A stretch of 64,000 bases of DNA from Doryteuthis pealeii (taxonomy: Eukaryota > Mollusca > Cephalopoda > Myopsida > Loliginidae). Positions 11,229 to 21,327 of the stretch are shown here, piece by piece (position 1 is the first letter of the stretch; each line of letters begins with the position of its first letter). A program made the position numbers and the translations under genes. The stretch covers positions 68,451,678 through 68,515,677 of the forward strand of contig CM042148.1 in NCBI GenBank assembly GCA_023376005.1, written 5' to 3'. Under the pieces are notes generated by a model. It did not search any database, was not told where the DNA came from, and saw only the letters and a program-made list of their open reading frames with translations.

Positions 11229-11414
11229 CTCAACTATTTATTTTCTCTTGTCCATAAAATAAAAGATTCACTCCAATAACTGTCTTTATGTTTCAGTTTC
11301 GGTTGGCAAAGAAGTTTTTTCTTTTTATCCCCTAATAAAAAGACAAGCTAAAAAGCAACAGTATCTTACTGTTGCATTTCATCACAATGTTCTCAGTTGA
11401 ATTCCCTTTGATCA

Positions 11415-11829
11415 TCTATAAAGGGCAGTTGTGTATATGTATGTATGTCCGGATGAAACTTTGAAAATAAAACAATTAATGACAAAGTAAATATATGTAC
11501 ACATTAAATTGCTTTTTGTGCAAAAATTATGAAGATTTGATTTATATTAGTGAAGATAATTAAAAAAATAAAATTTAGGTAGTAACAGCATGGATTTTTA
11601 AAAATGTTAATACTTAAATAGGAGACATTAATTTTTCTTTTCAGAGTGTCTGTGTACTTTTTTTTTCCTGATGCCCCATCTAGCTGGATCAATGCAAGGC
11701 CATTTTTACATAAGGATTTTAATGGGGCATCCTGCGAGGATCCAATTCATGATTAAGTAACAATGGATCTGCAGGACTAACTTTTTTGCCCACCCCTCTA
11801 CCCAGGCGATGTCGGATAGCCGTTTCTAG
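11415..11829 (+). mobile_element. Non-autonomous Helitron, family I, full length
   Basis: The 5' end is TCTATAAAGGGCAGTTGTG and the 3' end is a GC-rich hairpin (CCCAGG...) followed about 10 nt later by CTAG at 11826-11829. It sits between A and T with no TSD, which are the Helitron hallmarks. Length is 415 bp with no Rep/helicase frame, so it would need an autonomous partner. The hairpin is partly decayed (GATGTCGGAT) compared with the copy at 23.8 kb. Confidence 0.8.
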
Positions 11830-11984
11830 TTATAGTATAAAGTAAGAATTTAAAAAAAAAGATATTTGAGTTTTTAGATTAAGTAATTTCACTGTCAATT
11901 TTTTGGTTCATCTTTTCATCATCTTTTATTACTTTATGGTTGTGTTTAAGTGAGACCAGTTAATAACTTTCAGCCACATTCTTA

Positions 11985-12335
11985 TTTTTGGGCAATACCA
12001 CAAACAATTCATCACCCATAGCATAAAGTTAATTGTGTGGGGATTAAAAAACGAAAACAAAAAATAAATAAATAAATAAAATAAAATAAAAAACAACAAA
12101 CTCTCATGGGGCCTTTCACTGGAAGAACCCTCTGCATGTCTGACAAAAAGGACTGACTCCCTACCCCCAAAAGAATATTTCGGCCATTTGGATTTAGGCT
12201 GCAACTGAGTGTAGTCGCTCCTACTAGCCAGGAGGGGACATCTCTTGGCTACAGGCGACTATGACCTGCTCAATAAAGCCTAAGTCATAAAGCCACCTTC
12301 TGCCTTTGTCTCTTTCCTTTCTCATTCTTTGAATG
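11985..12335 (+). repeat. Dispersed repeat K, copy 2
   Basis: Colinear with 7775-8110, including the AATAAAGCCTAAGTCATAAA block and the CACCTTCTGCCTTTGTC end, with an extra (AAAT)n in its A-rich spacer. Confidence 0.7.
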
Positions 12336-12342
12336 CCTTCTT

Positions 12343-12423
12343 TACTTTGTCGTTAATTATTTTATTTTCGAAGTTTCCTCCGGACATACAGATACACACA
12401 ACTGCCCTTTATATATGTATAGA
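12343..12423 (-). mobile_element. Helitron family I, 5' end fragment
   Basis: The minus strand starts TCTATACATATATAAAGGGC and continues through AAACTTCGAAAATAAAATAA to GACAAAGTAAA. Only the first 80 bp remain. Confidence 0.75.
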
Positions 12424-12786
12424 TACATATATATTCACATAAAAGACATTCAGAAAACACAAAATGTTCACAAAATTAAGAAAAGAAAATACCTCAACTG
12501 AATATAAAAGAAATTAAGAGAAACACATACACATGCACACACAAACTCATAAAACAAATACATACATACATACATATAAACAAACACATACACATAATTA
12601 GATGAAACTCATATACACTTATATAAAATACATTTTAAAGAAATACATGCATATGTATATATAAACAATACATACTCATATAAAATACACACATACACTC
12701 ACTTACAACATACACAGATACTCAAAAGACAGATGCTTATGTAAAAAAAAAAAATATTCTTATATAGTATACAGATATTCCCATAA

Positions 12787-12861
<75 letters not shown>
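12420..12861. repeat. CA/TA-rich low complexity with (CA)n at 12788-12860
   Basis: Degenerate ACACATACA-type sequence leads into about 36 pure CA units. No gene seen. Repeat N (12862-12940) follows directly. Confidence 0.9.
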
Positions 12862-12862
<1 letters not shown>

Positions 12863-13099
12863 GAGATGGGGTTAAAAGAAAGCCTGAGGAACACACAGCT
12901 GAGAATATCCAAGCCACATTAAAACACCAAAACCCCATAATTACTTAAACCCTATAATTGTAAATAGACTCATCCAGGATTTGAACTCAGATTATCAATT
13001 TCGTTTCCTATGTGTGTTTGCTCTAAATACTGTATAAATTTTGTGTTTCAAATCATAATGTATCTTTTTTACCCCAGACCCTTTTGCCATGGACTGAAT

Positions 13100-13440
13100 A
13101 TGTTGATTTGTTGATGATTTTTATTACTGTTTCTGGATATGACATTAAACTACATCTAATGGTGAAGCTCCAATTTTGGAGCTCTGGAGAGTGTGGAGTA
13201 CCCCTTCATCACTATTACTCCCAGGTCCACTCTGAACCAGAGTCATAGTACCTGTTACGGTCCATCTATGGGCTAAATAGAAAAAATGAGTTTTAAAAAA
13301 ATGTGTTAAAAAGAAATTGATTTAAAAAAAAGATTTGAATACACATTTAGCATGAATAGAACAAAACGTCTTCTGCATACAATAACCCAACAAGGGTTGA
13401 TATGCCATAAAATCCAATAAACCAAACCAAACAGTTTCTC
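13100..13440 (+). mobile_element. Dispersed repeat D, copy 1
   Basis: The blocks GACATTAAACTACATCTAATG, CTCCAATTTTGGAGCTC-like, GTACCCCTTCATCAC, GTCCACTCTGA, CCATCTATGGG and AACAAGGGTTGATATGCCATAAA recur in the same order at 54.85 kb and inverted at 38.1 and 63.2 kb. No ORF or tRNA head was found. The class (SINE-like or LINE 3' end) is unresolved. Confidence 0.7.
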
Positions 13441-13649
13441 AACTCTTCATTTTCTCTTGGCCACGAAATAAAAGATTCAGTCCAAAAACTGTCTTCATAT
13501 CTCAGTTTCAGCTCCATCATAAGAAAAATTATCATAACAACCAGTCGACTCCCTGTGGAATATAGAGCCACAGCCTTACCACATCAATCATTGTGCTGTG
13601 GTTACAGTAACTGGAAGTTTTTATGGGGTGAAGTTGTTTGCCTAATGCC

Positions 13650-13760
13650 TAATCAGGTTTGAATTCAGAATTGTTATTTACCTAAACTGGTTACCAATTA
13701 AGGCTAGAAAGCCTAGTTTAGTTTGCTATTTAATCCATAGTTGGAAAGAGAAGAAATATA
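13650..13760 (-). mobile_element. SINE-B fragment
   Basis: The minus-strand internal part of SINE-B (the GGTTTGAATTCAGA, CTGGTTACC and CCATAG blocks). The head and 3' end are missing. Confidence 0.6.
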
Positions 13761-13770
13761 GCCAAACCTT

Positions 13771-14092
13771 TCCAAAAATCATTTACAATGCATTTTTATA
13801 TTAAGATCATTTACAATGAATTCCTATAGTAAAATCATTTACAATGCTTTCCTATATTAAAATCATTTACAATGCTTTCCTATAGTAAAATCATTTACAA
13901 TGAATTCCTATAGTAAAATCATTTACAATGCATTCCTATAATAAAATCATTTCCAATGCTTTCCTATAGTAAAATCATTTGCAATGCATTCCTTTAGTAA
14001 AGTCATTTACAATGCATTTTGCTGTAAAATCATTTTCAATGCATTCTTATTGTAAAATCATTTACAATGCATTCCTATATGAAAATCATTTA
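13771..14092 (-). repeat. 29-bp minisatellite S, inverted array, about 11 units
   Basis: The unit AAATCATTTACAATGCATTC plus CTATAGTAA is the reverse complement of the unit at 5.6 and 53.3 kb. Variants include CTTTCC and GAATTCC. Confidence 0.9.
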
Positions 14093-14094
14093 CA

Positions 14095-14140
14095 ATATAT
14101 ATATATATAATATATATATATATATATAATATATTTACAA

Positions 14141-14208
<68 letters not shown>
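14095..14208. repeat. (TA)n microsatellite
   Basis: Two TA blocks, the second about 62 bp pure, with a scrap of the flanking minisatellite (TTTACAATGCA) between them, so the tract expanded from inside the minisatellite end. Confidence 0.9.
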
Positions 14209-14209
<1 letters not shown>

Positions 14210-14573
14210 TAAACATTTTGTTTCTATGGTAACACAAGGCATTGTAGATATTCAAATATAACCATGATTTTTTAGGGGTTAATAATTAGGTAGACAATAT
14301 TACTTAATCAATCAATCTATATTGCTTTCTTCATTTTCTTTTTCCTTTTTCTTTTCTTCTATCGCAATAACTTACTGTACATGTCTTTGCCCTTTCTTTC
14401 ATCATTTTTTCTTTCCCTTTTTCAATTTATCTTTTAGTGTGAATGAATACAGACTCAGTCTTTAATAGGAATTTGAATTCAACCAATTCCATTTGTTGCT
14501 TAACCATTATACTTACCCATCACATTTAAGAGAAAACTGCTCTTCTTTAAAAGCCAAAATACTTTTATGTATT

Positions 14574-14632
14574 CACCCAACCCCTCCCCTACAAGTAGGA
14601 TGTGACACAAGGTCAATCTTTAGGTTTAACTG
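14574..14632 (-). mobile_element. SINE-B 3' fragment
   Basis: The block CAAGTAGGATGTGACACAAG and GGTCAAT is the inverted SINE-B 3' end. It abuts repeat P. Confidence 0.6.
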
Positions 14633-14654
14633 GTTAAACTTTGTGCATCGGTTC

Positions 14655-14940
14655 TTCGGAATCATGTGTCCAGTGACTTCAGCCTCTGGACCAGTAAATT
14701 AATAAATAATGGCATGATCCCAGGGGCTCCACCCAACAGGCCCACCTACCTCCTTGATTTAAAGGGGCAGGGCTGGTTTTATTGTCCAGTGCCTGACCCC
14801 CCCCCCTTAAGGGGAAATGCCGAAGGAATTAACATTTTTTTTGTGCCTGACATCTCATGAGATTTTGTTTGTGGGTAGCCCCACATTAAATGGACCATTG
14901 AGCCTGACTGGCATAAGTGGAATGCACAGAAAATACCTAA
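14655..14940 (+). mobile_element. Dispersed repeat P, copy 1
   Basis: Colinear with 26395-26660 (GATCCCAGG, CTTGATTTAAAG, CAGGGCT, TTTATTG, CATGAG, GTGGGTAG/GTCCCACATTAA blocks). No tRNA head and no ORF was recognised. Confidence 0.65.
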
Positions 14941-14962
14941 AGTTTAACAGCTTTGAATTTAG

Positions 14963-15360
14963 AGTTTTTGCTGTTTGCATTTCACATAGTGCTAATACCC
15001 TTGGCAAAGGTATGAATCCAAATACTCTCCCTTCAGCTATGAGTAAATAGTAGGGCAGACTGGGATCTAACCTTGGTTAGGCAACTAGTATAGGAGAAGG
15101 AAATGGATTCATCAACTCGACTTCAATTCCTGGATGAGGCTGTTTGCATTTCACATAGTGCTAATACCCTTGGCAAAGGTATGAATCCAAATACTCTCCC
15201 TTCAGCTATGAGTAAATAGTAGGGCAGACTGGGATCTAACCGTGGTTAGGCAACTAGTATAGGAGAAGGAAAACTCTAAATTCAAACCTGTTAAACTCCA
15301 CTTAAGAAATTGATCTTGTATCGCATTCTGCTCATGCTGGAGGGGGGGTGTTGGTAAATA
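14963..15360 (+). mobile_element. SINE-B with 131-bp internal tandem duplication
   Basis: 14967-15095 and 15140-15272 are near-identical copies of the central SINE-B block (GCTGTTTGCATTTCACATAG to AGTATAGGAGAAGGAAA); only about one difference was seen. The second copy continues into the normal 3' end (CTTAAGAAATTGATCTTG). The first is joined through a B-box-like stretch (CTTCAATTCCTGGATGAGG). The near-identity implies a recent duplication. Confidence 0.8.
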
Positions 15361-15433
15361 TGTGTACATGCATGCACTCAATGGAAGAACTATAACTCAT
15401 CTGATAAACAGTATATATGTTGATTTGTTATAT

Positions 15434-15985
15434 GGAGGTGTGTGGTGTAATGGTTATCAACATAGGAAATGGACATAGTGAGACAAGTTCAAATCCTGGA
15501 CAAGGCTGTTTGTATTTCACATAGTGCAAATAACATTGGAAAAGTTATGAATTCAACTATTCTCCCTTGAGCTATGTGTAAATATTAGGGTCGTCTTGGC
15601 TCTTTAATCTTGGTTAGGCAATCAGTCTAGGAGAAGGAAAACTCTAAATTTAAACCTGTTAAACTCTGCTTAAGAAATTGGGTAATCCTTAACTTGTTCC
15701 TCATAAATTCCTACCATAAAATAAACTGAACCTTCATTTTATGTCTGTGTTTTTGCAATAAATGTTTTATTTTTCTTGCACCCATTATTTTACAATACTG
15801 AATATATTTTCTTTATTTAAAAACATTTATTGCAAACATATATATTTTCTTTATTTAAAAACATTTATTGCAAAAACACAGACCTAAAATGAGGGACAGT
15901 TTATTTTATAGTAGGAATTTACGAGGAACAAGTTGAAGATTACCAGAAATTGACCTTATGTCACATCCTACTTGTGCAGTGAGGG
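15434..15985 (+). mobile_element. SINE-B split by a TIR element
   Basis: The head (GTGTGGTGTAATGGTTAT; B box CAAGTTCAAATCCTGG) and body run to CTTAAGAAATTG at 15680. The remaining 3' end (AGAAATTGACCTTATGTCAC) resumes at 15945. In uninterrupted copies these sequences are contiguous. Confidence 0.85.
15681..15944. mobile_element. 264-bp foldback TIR element, 8-bp TSD
   Basis: It begins GGTAATC and ends GATTACC, and the arms extend about 80 bp inward as imperfect inverted copies (AACTTGTTCCTC / GAGGAACAAGTT; CCTACCATAAAATAAACTG / TTTATTTTATAGTAGG). AGAAATTG is duplicated at 15673-15680 and 15945-15952. A 34-bp piece of one arm is repeated in the loop. It is non-autonomous. The 8-bp TSD fits hAT or Merlin-type transposases. 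Confidence 0.85.
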
Positions 15986-16262
15986 TAAATATGTATATAA
16001 AAAAAAAGGTTTGGCATTTAATAAGCTACAAGATTTGGTATGCCATTAAAGCAAACTGTCTTTTTAAAAGTACACAATTGTTGAATCTAATATGGAGAAT
16101 CTGATTGTTGTTCAGGTGGCAAAATTTACATTTCTTTTAGAATTGTTAGATTCATACCTTTATATCTATAGCTTATTCTTTTTTTCTTATTATTGATGGA
16201 AGATGATTTTCTATCAATTGAAAAAATATTATTTTTATTTCTTCTTCTCTTTTGTTCTCTAT

Positions 16263-16265
<3 letters not shown>

Positions 16266-16307
<42 letters not shown>
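16266..16307. repeat. (CA)n microsatellite
   Basis: About 21 CA units in otherwise unrecognised AT-rich DNA (15990-16600) that also holds short repeat-D scraps near 16010-16055. Confidence 0.9.
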
Positions 16308-16308
<1 letters not shown>

Positions 16309-16599
16309 GAAAAATTGTCCATTTGGAAAATTTGCCCACCATATTTTTTTTATGAGTTGAAAAGATATTTTTAAAGCTGTCACTATATGAACTATATCTA
16401 TTATTCAGTGTCTAAAAACTAATAAAATAAAATTCTGTCTATAAAATAAAATATATATATATCATAAATAAATAAATAAACAAATAGATAGATAATTTAA
16501 AACTATGTTGATTTTTAAGATGTGCTTATCTTGTATTGTTGAAATATTGACTAACCAAAAGCTTGTTATTATTTTTACTAACTTTTATAGTTTTAGATT

Positions 16600-16730
16600 T
16601 TAAAGGTTTGGCATTAGATAACCTACAAGAGTTGATATGCCATTAGGTTCAAATTTAATGGGTTGAGAAAATTAATGTTGGTGGTTGTTTACCACCAACA
16701 TTAATTTTCTCAACCCATTAAATTCAAACT
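16600..16730. repeat. Repeat D end followed by a perfect hairpin
   Basis: 16605-16648 is the repeat D terminal block (TTTGGCATTAGATAACC ... GTTGATATGCCATTA). 16650-16687 and 16692-16729 are inverted arms of about 38 bp (TTAATGGGTTGAGAAAATTA and so on) with a 4-6 bp loop. The hairpin begins exactly where the repeat D match ends. Confidence 0.75.
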
Positions 16731-16739
16731 GATTTCTCA

Positions 16740-17260
16740 GCAAAATTAGAACTAAGGAAAATTATAAGTTTAAAAAAAAAAGAAAAAAAAGAAGGATTTC
16801 TTATTCATATTCCGAAAAGTCTGTTTTTGGTTATTAAAAAATTTGGACTATAAAAATATAATAAAAACATTTTTTTTTCATCCATTTCCATCTGGTTCCT
16901 CTTGGCCCAACTGCCTGACACATGGTAGCACTTCTATCAATTCTAACGTTCTGTTTTGTATACCACTTAAACTCATTGCTGCTACTAATTCTATCACAGC
17001 AGAAAACACAGCAGGACTTTGAGAAAGTCAACAACAACAACAACAAAAAGGATTTTATATAAAACTTTCCATTAATACAGACATTTTTTTGTTTGGTTTT
17101 CACTTTTATAAATGAGATTTTTCATTTAGTTTTTTAATCTATTGTTACAACACGAACAATCTAAAAAAAAATAAAAGGCATTTTTTCTCTCCCTTTTTTG
17201 GATTGTAATACAAAAGAAAAAGAAGTTATTATTTGTCTGAATTTTTTAGATGAGTATTTC
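16740..17260. other. No recognisable feature
   Basis: AT-rich unique-looking sequence with an (ACA)n scrap near 17033-17048 and A-runs. The 89-residue minus-strand frame at 16834-17103 is Lys/Leu/Phe-biased with no domain, so I do not call it. Confidence 0.5.
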
Positions 17261-17261
17261 T

Positions 17262-17808
17262 CTGAATGTTTGAAATGAGGCTTGATAATTAGTATTATCT
17301 GTGTTATTCAGACTATCGTCCTCATCTTCATTGTTAACTGTACAATGTTTAGGCTGATATGCCTCCGGCCTTCTTCAGGTATTTCTTGTCAGACTCAGGA
17401 ACCTTCTCGGACCCGGGAACCTTCTTTTTGGACTCGGGGAACCTTCTCGGACTCGGGAACCTTCTTTTCGAACTCGGGAACTTTCTTGTCATAGTCGGGA
17501 ACCTTCTTGCCATAATCAGGAGCCATCGCGGAACTTTGAACCTAACCCTTTATTCAGTCCACGGGGGTATCCTGTTCTCATTACGCTAACCATAGCTGGG
17601 GTAGGATCTGTGTTAATTATTTTTCTATGTAACTGCCGCCTGTCAGGATTGAACCTGGAATCCAGAGATAACTGTCACTTAGAACCATCTTAACCTAACT
17701 AACTACCTTATCCACTAGGCCATGTGTCATATCGTCTGAAACGTTGTACAGATAACAATGAAGATGAGGACAATAGTCCGAATAACACAGATAATACTTT
17801 TTAGATGA
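17262..17808 (-). mobile_element. Family J full element with tRNA-Arg-like SINE inside
   Basis: The outer arms are inverted (GTATTATCTGTGTTATTCAG at left, GAATAACACAGATAATAC at right). Inside, on the minus strand, is a tRNA-like head near 17650-17735: A-box region GGCCTAGTGGATAAGG and B box GGTTCAATCC, resembling tRNA-Arg. The body follows (CGTAATGAGAACAGGATACC, GGTTCAAAGTTCC), ending in 17-18 bp repeats of the AAGGTTCCCGAGTCC type. Thus a SINE appears to be bounded by J arms. An alternative is that the J arms are the SINE's own unusual ends, since 50.5 kb shows the same order. tRNA-Arg SINEs have been reported in octopus. Confidence 0.7.
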
Positions 17809-17930
17809 GGTTTGATAATTTGTAATATTCAAATTTTTCAGATTGTTTTTCTCATCTTTATTGTTATATACACAACATTTTGCCTGATGTGCCCTCTGAC
17901 CTTCTGAAGGTATTTCTATTGAACCACTAA
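17808..17930. mobile_element. Family J arm, diverged
   Basis: A second left arm (GATGAGGTTTGATAATTTGT ... TTGCCTGATGTGCCCTCTG) lies directly after the previous copy, giving head-to-tail J arms. Confidence 0.6.
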
Positions 17931-17991
17931 TTAAAAAGGCTAGATTAGATTATCATAGAAAAAAATCACAATATGACTAAGGTAAAAATCA

Positions 17992-18255
17992 TCTATACAT
18001 ATATAAAGGACAGTTGTGTTTATATATATGTCCAGAGGAAACTTTGAAAATAAAACAATTAATGACAAAGTAAATATATATATACACATTAAATATCACC
18101 AGGGCTTGGTCTTTGAGCAAAAATAATGAAGATTTGATTTATATTTAAAAATTTAAGGGCAGTTGTGTGTATCTGTATGTCTGGAGGAAACTTTGAAAAT
18201 AAACCAATTAATGACAAAGTAAATATATATACATATTAAATATCACCAGGGCTTG
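17992..18255 (+). mobile_element. Two tandem Helitron family I 5' fragments
   Basis: The first starts TCTATACATATATAAAGGAC and runs about 155 bp. The second restarts at AGGGCAGTTGTGTGTATC near 18157 and ends in a TA tract at 18258. Neither has the CTAG hairpin end. Tandem truncated 5' ends also occur at 24.65-24.84 kb. Confidence 0.75.
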
Positions 18256-18257
18256 GT

Positions 18258-18258
18258 A

Positions 18259-18334
<76 letters not shown>
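18258..18334. repeat. (TA)n microsatellite
   Basis: About 77 bp of TA with a single GTA interruption. Confidence 0.95.
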
Positions 18335-18336
<2 letters not shown>

Positions 18337-18359
18337 ATTTCAATTGAAAGTTCAATTCA

Positions 18360-18785
18360 AGTTCAATTCCTAGACAAAGCTGCTGGCATTTCACATAGCG
18401 CTAATACCCTTGGGAAAGGTATGAATCCATATATTCTCCCTCCAGCTATGGGTTAAATAGTAGGGCAGACTGAGCCCTTCAGCCTTGGGTAGGTAACCAG
18501 TCTAGGAGAGGGATAACTCTGAATTCAACATTTCTGAGGTTGGTCGTTGATTGATGCACCAATTCTTTCCTATTGACTGTGCCAAAAAGTGTGGATGGTC
18601 CAACACAAGCCTTCACCACTATAAACAAATCACTGTGTGGACGTTCATTGTATGAACACTGATATGTCGAAATCAACGGGAGAGTCCATCAAATCTTCTC
18701 CTGACAATGACCTAAGGTCGAAACTAGTTGAAAATAAATAACATATATAAAAAATATTCCTGTTTGTCTTATTACTTTTTGTTCA

Positions 18786-18861
<76 letters not shown>

Positions 18862-18881
18862 GTATTGTATATATATTATAC

Positions 18882-18929
<48 letters not shown>

Positions 18930-19012
18930 CTGAATTGAAACCTGTTAAACTCCACTTAAGAAATTGACCTTGTGTTACATCCTGCTTATGTGGAGGGGTT
19001 GGTAAATATATA
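18360..19012 (+). mobile_element. SINE-B split by a hammerhead-bearing insert
   Basis: B box (AAGTTCAATTCCTAG) and body run to AACTCTGAATTCAA at 18515-18528. The 3' part resumes with AACTCTGAATTGAA at 18926-18939 and ends GGGTTGGTAAATATA. The intervening 397 bp are absent from other SINE-B copies. Confidence 0.8.
18529..18925 (+). mobile_element. Retroelement insert with hammerhead-like 3' motif and TA tail
   Basis: Flanked by 14-bp direct repeats (13 of 14 identical), as expected for target-primed retrotransposition. Near its 3' side, 18701-18723 reads CTGACAA, a GACC-TAA-GGTC hairpin and GAAA, a hammerhead core with one changed base (A for G at position 8). It ends in about 130 bp of interrupted TA. 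No reverse-transcriptase frame was seen, so it is 5' truncated or non-autonomous. It resembles a Penelope-like 3' end. Confidence 0.65.
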
Positions 19013-19048
19013 ATGTCACACCTGTCAAAAGAAAGATATGTGGTAAAA

Positions 19049-19081
19049 TCCAACCAACCAACCAACCAACCAACCAACCAA
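19049..19081. repeat. (CCAA)n microsatellite
   Basis: Eight AACC units just after the SINE-B 3' end. Confidence 0.9.
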
Positions 19082-19129
19082 TCAATATTCTTCTTGCTGC
19101 TATGTGAACATAGAGAGGTGAAAATGGTC

Positions 19130-20092
19130 AATAATAAGACCTATATGTCACACCTGTCAAAAGAAGGACTACAGTTTCATTAATGGCCGATTCAAACTCC
19201 CACAAAAACATACCCCACGTTATTACTGAGGCACTAATGAACTTGCACAACATCCTACTGACAGGCAGTTTCTCAGCATCTATTAAGCTGTCGGGTTACC
19301 ATGCCAAGTAATATCCCTTTGAGGCATTTCTCGGGGAAATGGGAGTTGACATGGAAAACGGGAGCTACTTGGCAATTTTTCCATATTTTGAAATTGCTGG
19401 AATGACTGATTGTACAAGAAAAAAAAAAGTACAAGTGATTCTATAATACAATTATTGTTGATTCTGTATACTTCTTTTGGCACGTAGAACTGCAGCCACA
19501 ATGCATCAATAATGGTCCTCGTCTTCTTTGAAAGGTTCAATGCTTTCTCAACAACATGGTGGTGAGCTGGTATGACATGGGCATAAAAAAAGGACCATAT
19601 GACCTTTAGGCACCCCTTTGTTATCTCGATTAAGAAAGAACATGTTTTTCATTTACACCGTCAATATCCGGTTGTTTTAACAGACGATTTTTAGATTTTT
19701 TTAGAATTATAAAACTAACCCCTAACCCCAACCCCTAATCCTAACTCCTAACAAACAACCGGATATTGACGGTATAAATGAAAAACGTCCTTTCTTAATC
19801 GAGATCAAAAAGGGTAATATGGTCCTAAAAAAACTGACACAGCACCTACAAAAATGCGCCAACCGAAATGGCCATCGTGTACAAAAATAGATACATATTG
19901 AAACTTTAGAATGATATAAACATTATTGACAATAAACAATTGATTTGTGAGAACAGGAAATATAATTACAGATTTCAGTTTTATTTGGGTGACCAAACAG
20001 AACAGATGAAAATATGGCATTATTATTGTGTGGAATTTCTGTAAGCTAATTTTCTCTCCATGCATATTGTGTTTTATACCAATAAACGTATA
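19130..20092 (-). repeat. Repeat F, copy 1 (interrupted by family E)
   Basis: Segments match 21905-22260 and 22680-22900: ACTGCAGCCA...GCATCAAT, ACTGA(T/C)ACAGC(A/G)CCTACAAAAATGC, AGATACAT(A/G)TTGAAA and TCTGTAAGCTAATT. On the minus strand 19440-19510 reads TIIDALWLQFYVPKEVYRI, and the second copy reads IIIDAVWLQSYVSQGVYSI, so an ancestral coding segment is likely. The family is not recognised. A 234-bp family E element interrupts it at 19592. Confidence 0.5.
19592..19825. mobile_element. Family E TIR element with telomere-like tract, copy 1
   Basis: It begins GGACCATATGACC and ends ATATGGTCC. The TSD TAAAAAAA is at 19584-19591 and 19826-19833, exact 8 bp. Arms of about 90 bp are inverted (CACC...AATATCCGGTTGTT / AACAACCGGATATT). 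The loop holds CCCTAA-like repeats (AACCCCTAACCCCAACCCC). The related site at 21911-21935 lacks the element. Confidence 0.9.
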
Positions 20093-20568
20093 TGTTGTAT
20101 ACTCTCTTTATTCTTCTTCTGTTCATCTTTAGTAACTTATGTTCTTCTTCTAGCATCTGGACTTCATCTTGGGGACTTCGTGTCTGGTCTTCCATTGGGG
20201 ATTTCTCATCTATCATAATCCCTGGGTCATTGGTAGTTTTTAGATAATAACCCAAGACTTCGATTTGATTTAGATTATATTTTATTCCAAAATCTCCACC
20301 AAACTACCTGCACAGAGTGTGAGTATGGCAACGCAACTAAGCGCGACTTGCTCCCTTCACGGTTTGGCCAATACTGAACTAAGTCTTTCTAATCTAGACC
20401 GGAAGGGGCCTTCTCCACTGATTCTCATGGTATCCACCAGAAGGAGTATCAGGATGAGGTCAAGCCATGTCACTCAATCCTTCAAGGCCACCGGCTGCAA
20501 CTTATAACAGCCATTTTGGTTTATACACTACTGTACATAAGTGTTAGGGTACTAATAATTATGTAACA
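20093..20568 (-). mobile_element. Solo LTR family G, copy 1
   Basis: Read on the minus strand it begins TGTTACATAATTATTAG and ends AGAGTATACAACA (TGTT...AACA ends). It is about 476 bp and matches 35946-36414 end to end. It contains GTGTATAAACC near its 5' third and GGAATAAAATATAATC as a possible polyadenylation signal. No TSD is visible here (GTATA against ATTGG). The 69-residue frame 20046-20255 runs across the boundary and is not a gene. Confidence 0.75.
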
Positions 20569-20609
20569 ATTGGTTACACTATTGTGTTTGTTATACATGT
20601 ACATGTGCC

Positions 20610-20960
20610 TGCCCCTGTATGTGCCTCACTACCACACTCAATCCTGGCTTGGCAGTGATTTCTAATGGAATTGATGCTATTGCCAAGTGTGAAGTGCATT
20701 CAAAAACTTGTTTTAACTTGTCAGTGAGATCGGATTTCCATATGACTGATGATCTATTTATAACCAACCATGCCTTTCCTATTTGTGCATTAACATCGCT
20801 TTCTGTGGATGAGATATTACTACCTAAGTATTGTAAATTGTTCTACTGGCTGTAGAGGCTTACCGTCGAGTGTGGAGATGTCTCCTCTCTTTTTAAAACA
20901 CATGTTCGGACTTTAGATATGTTCTAAACTATACGTTCCTTGGTAGCTACTAGCATTACA
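20610..20960 (-). pseudogene. Family M reverse-transcriptase fragment
   Basis: Minus-strand frames give YLGSNISSTESDVNAQIGKA and VIWKSDLTDKLKQ, preceded out of frame by a GDISTLDGKPLQPVEQ-like stretch. It is truncated on both sides and frameshifted. Confidence 0.7.
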
Positions 20961-21327
20961 AGTTTGTGGGTAGCTGGATGTATTGACAAGAGAAATCAAT
21001 TTGTCATAAAATAATTGACATCCTCTTCATCCTCTGTTTAAAGTAATATTACCCAAACACATGAATAATTCTCATATAAAAAAAAAGTAACATGTAATGC
21101 AAAAGGCATTAAACCAATTTAAATTTATCACCCAATTAAAGGAGCAAATTACATCACTTATGACGCCTACCAACGCCCCAAATGTAGTAAGTAGCGTATA
21201 TTTAAAGTGTATGGCGAGTAGATTTTTTATGGATTTCAAAAACATCGTGGATGTCAAAAATGTTCACAAGTGGTGTAGGAAGTTTGCTGGTATGACATGG
21301 TGATGCATACCCCACGGGTCCCCCTCA

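Noticed and set aside
20046..20255. Charged 69-residue minus-strand frame
   Set aside because: It spans the border between solo LTR family G and repeat F, and the other copy of the LTR at 36.3 kb is frameshifted in the same region.
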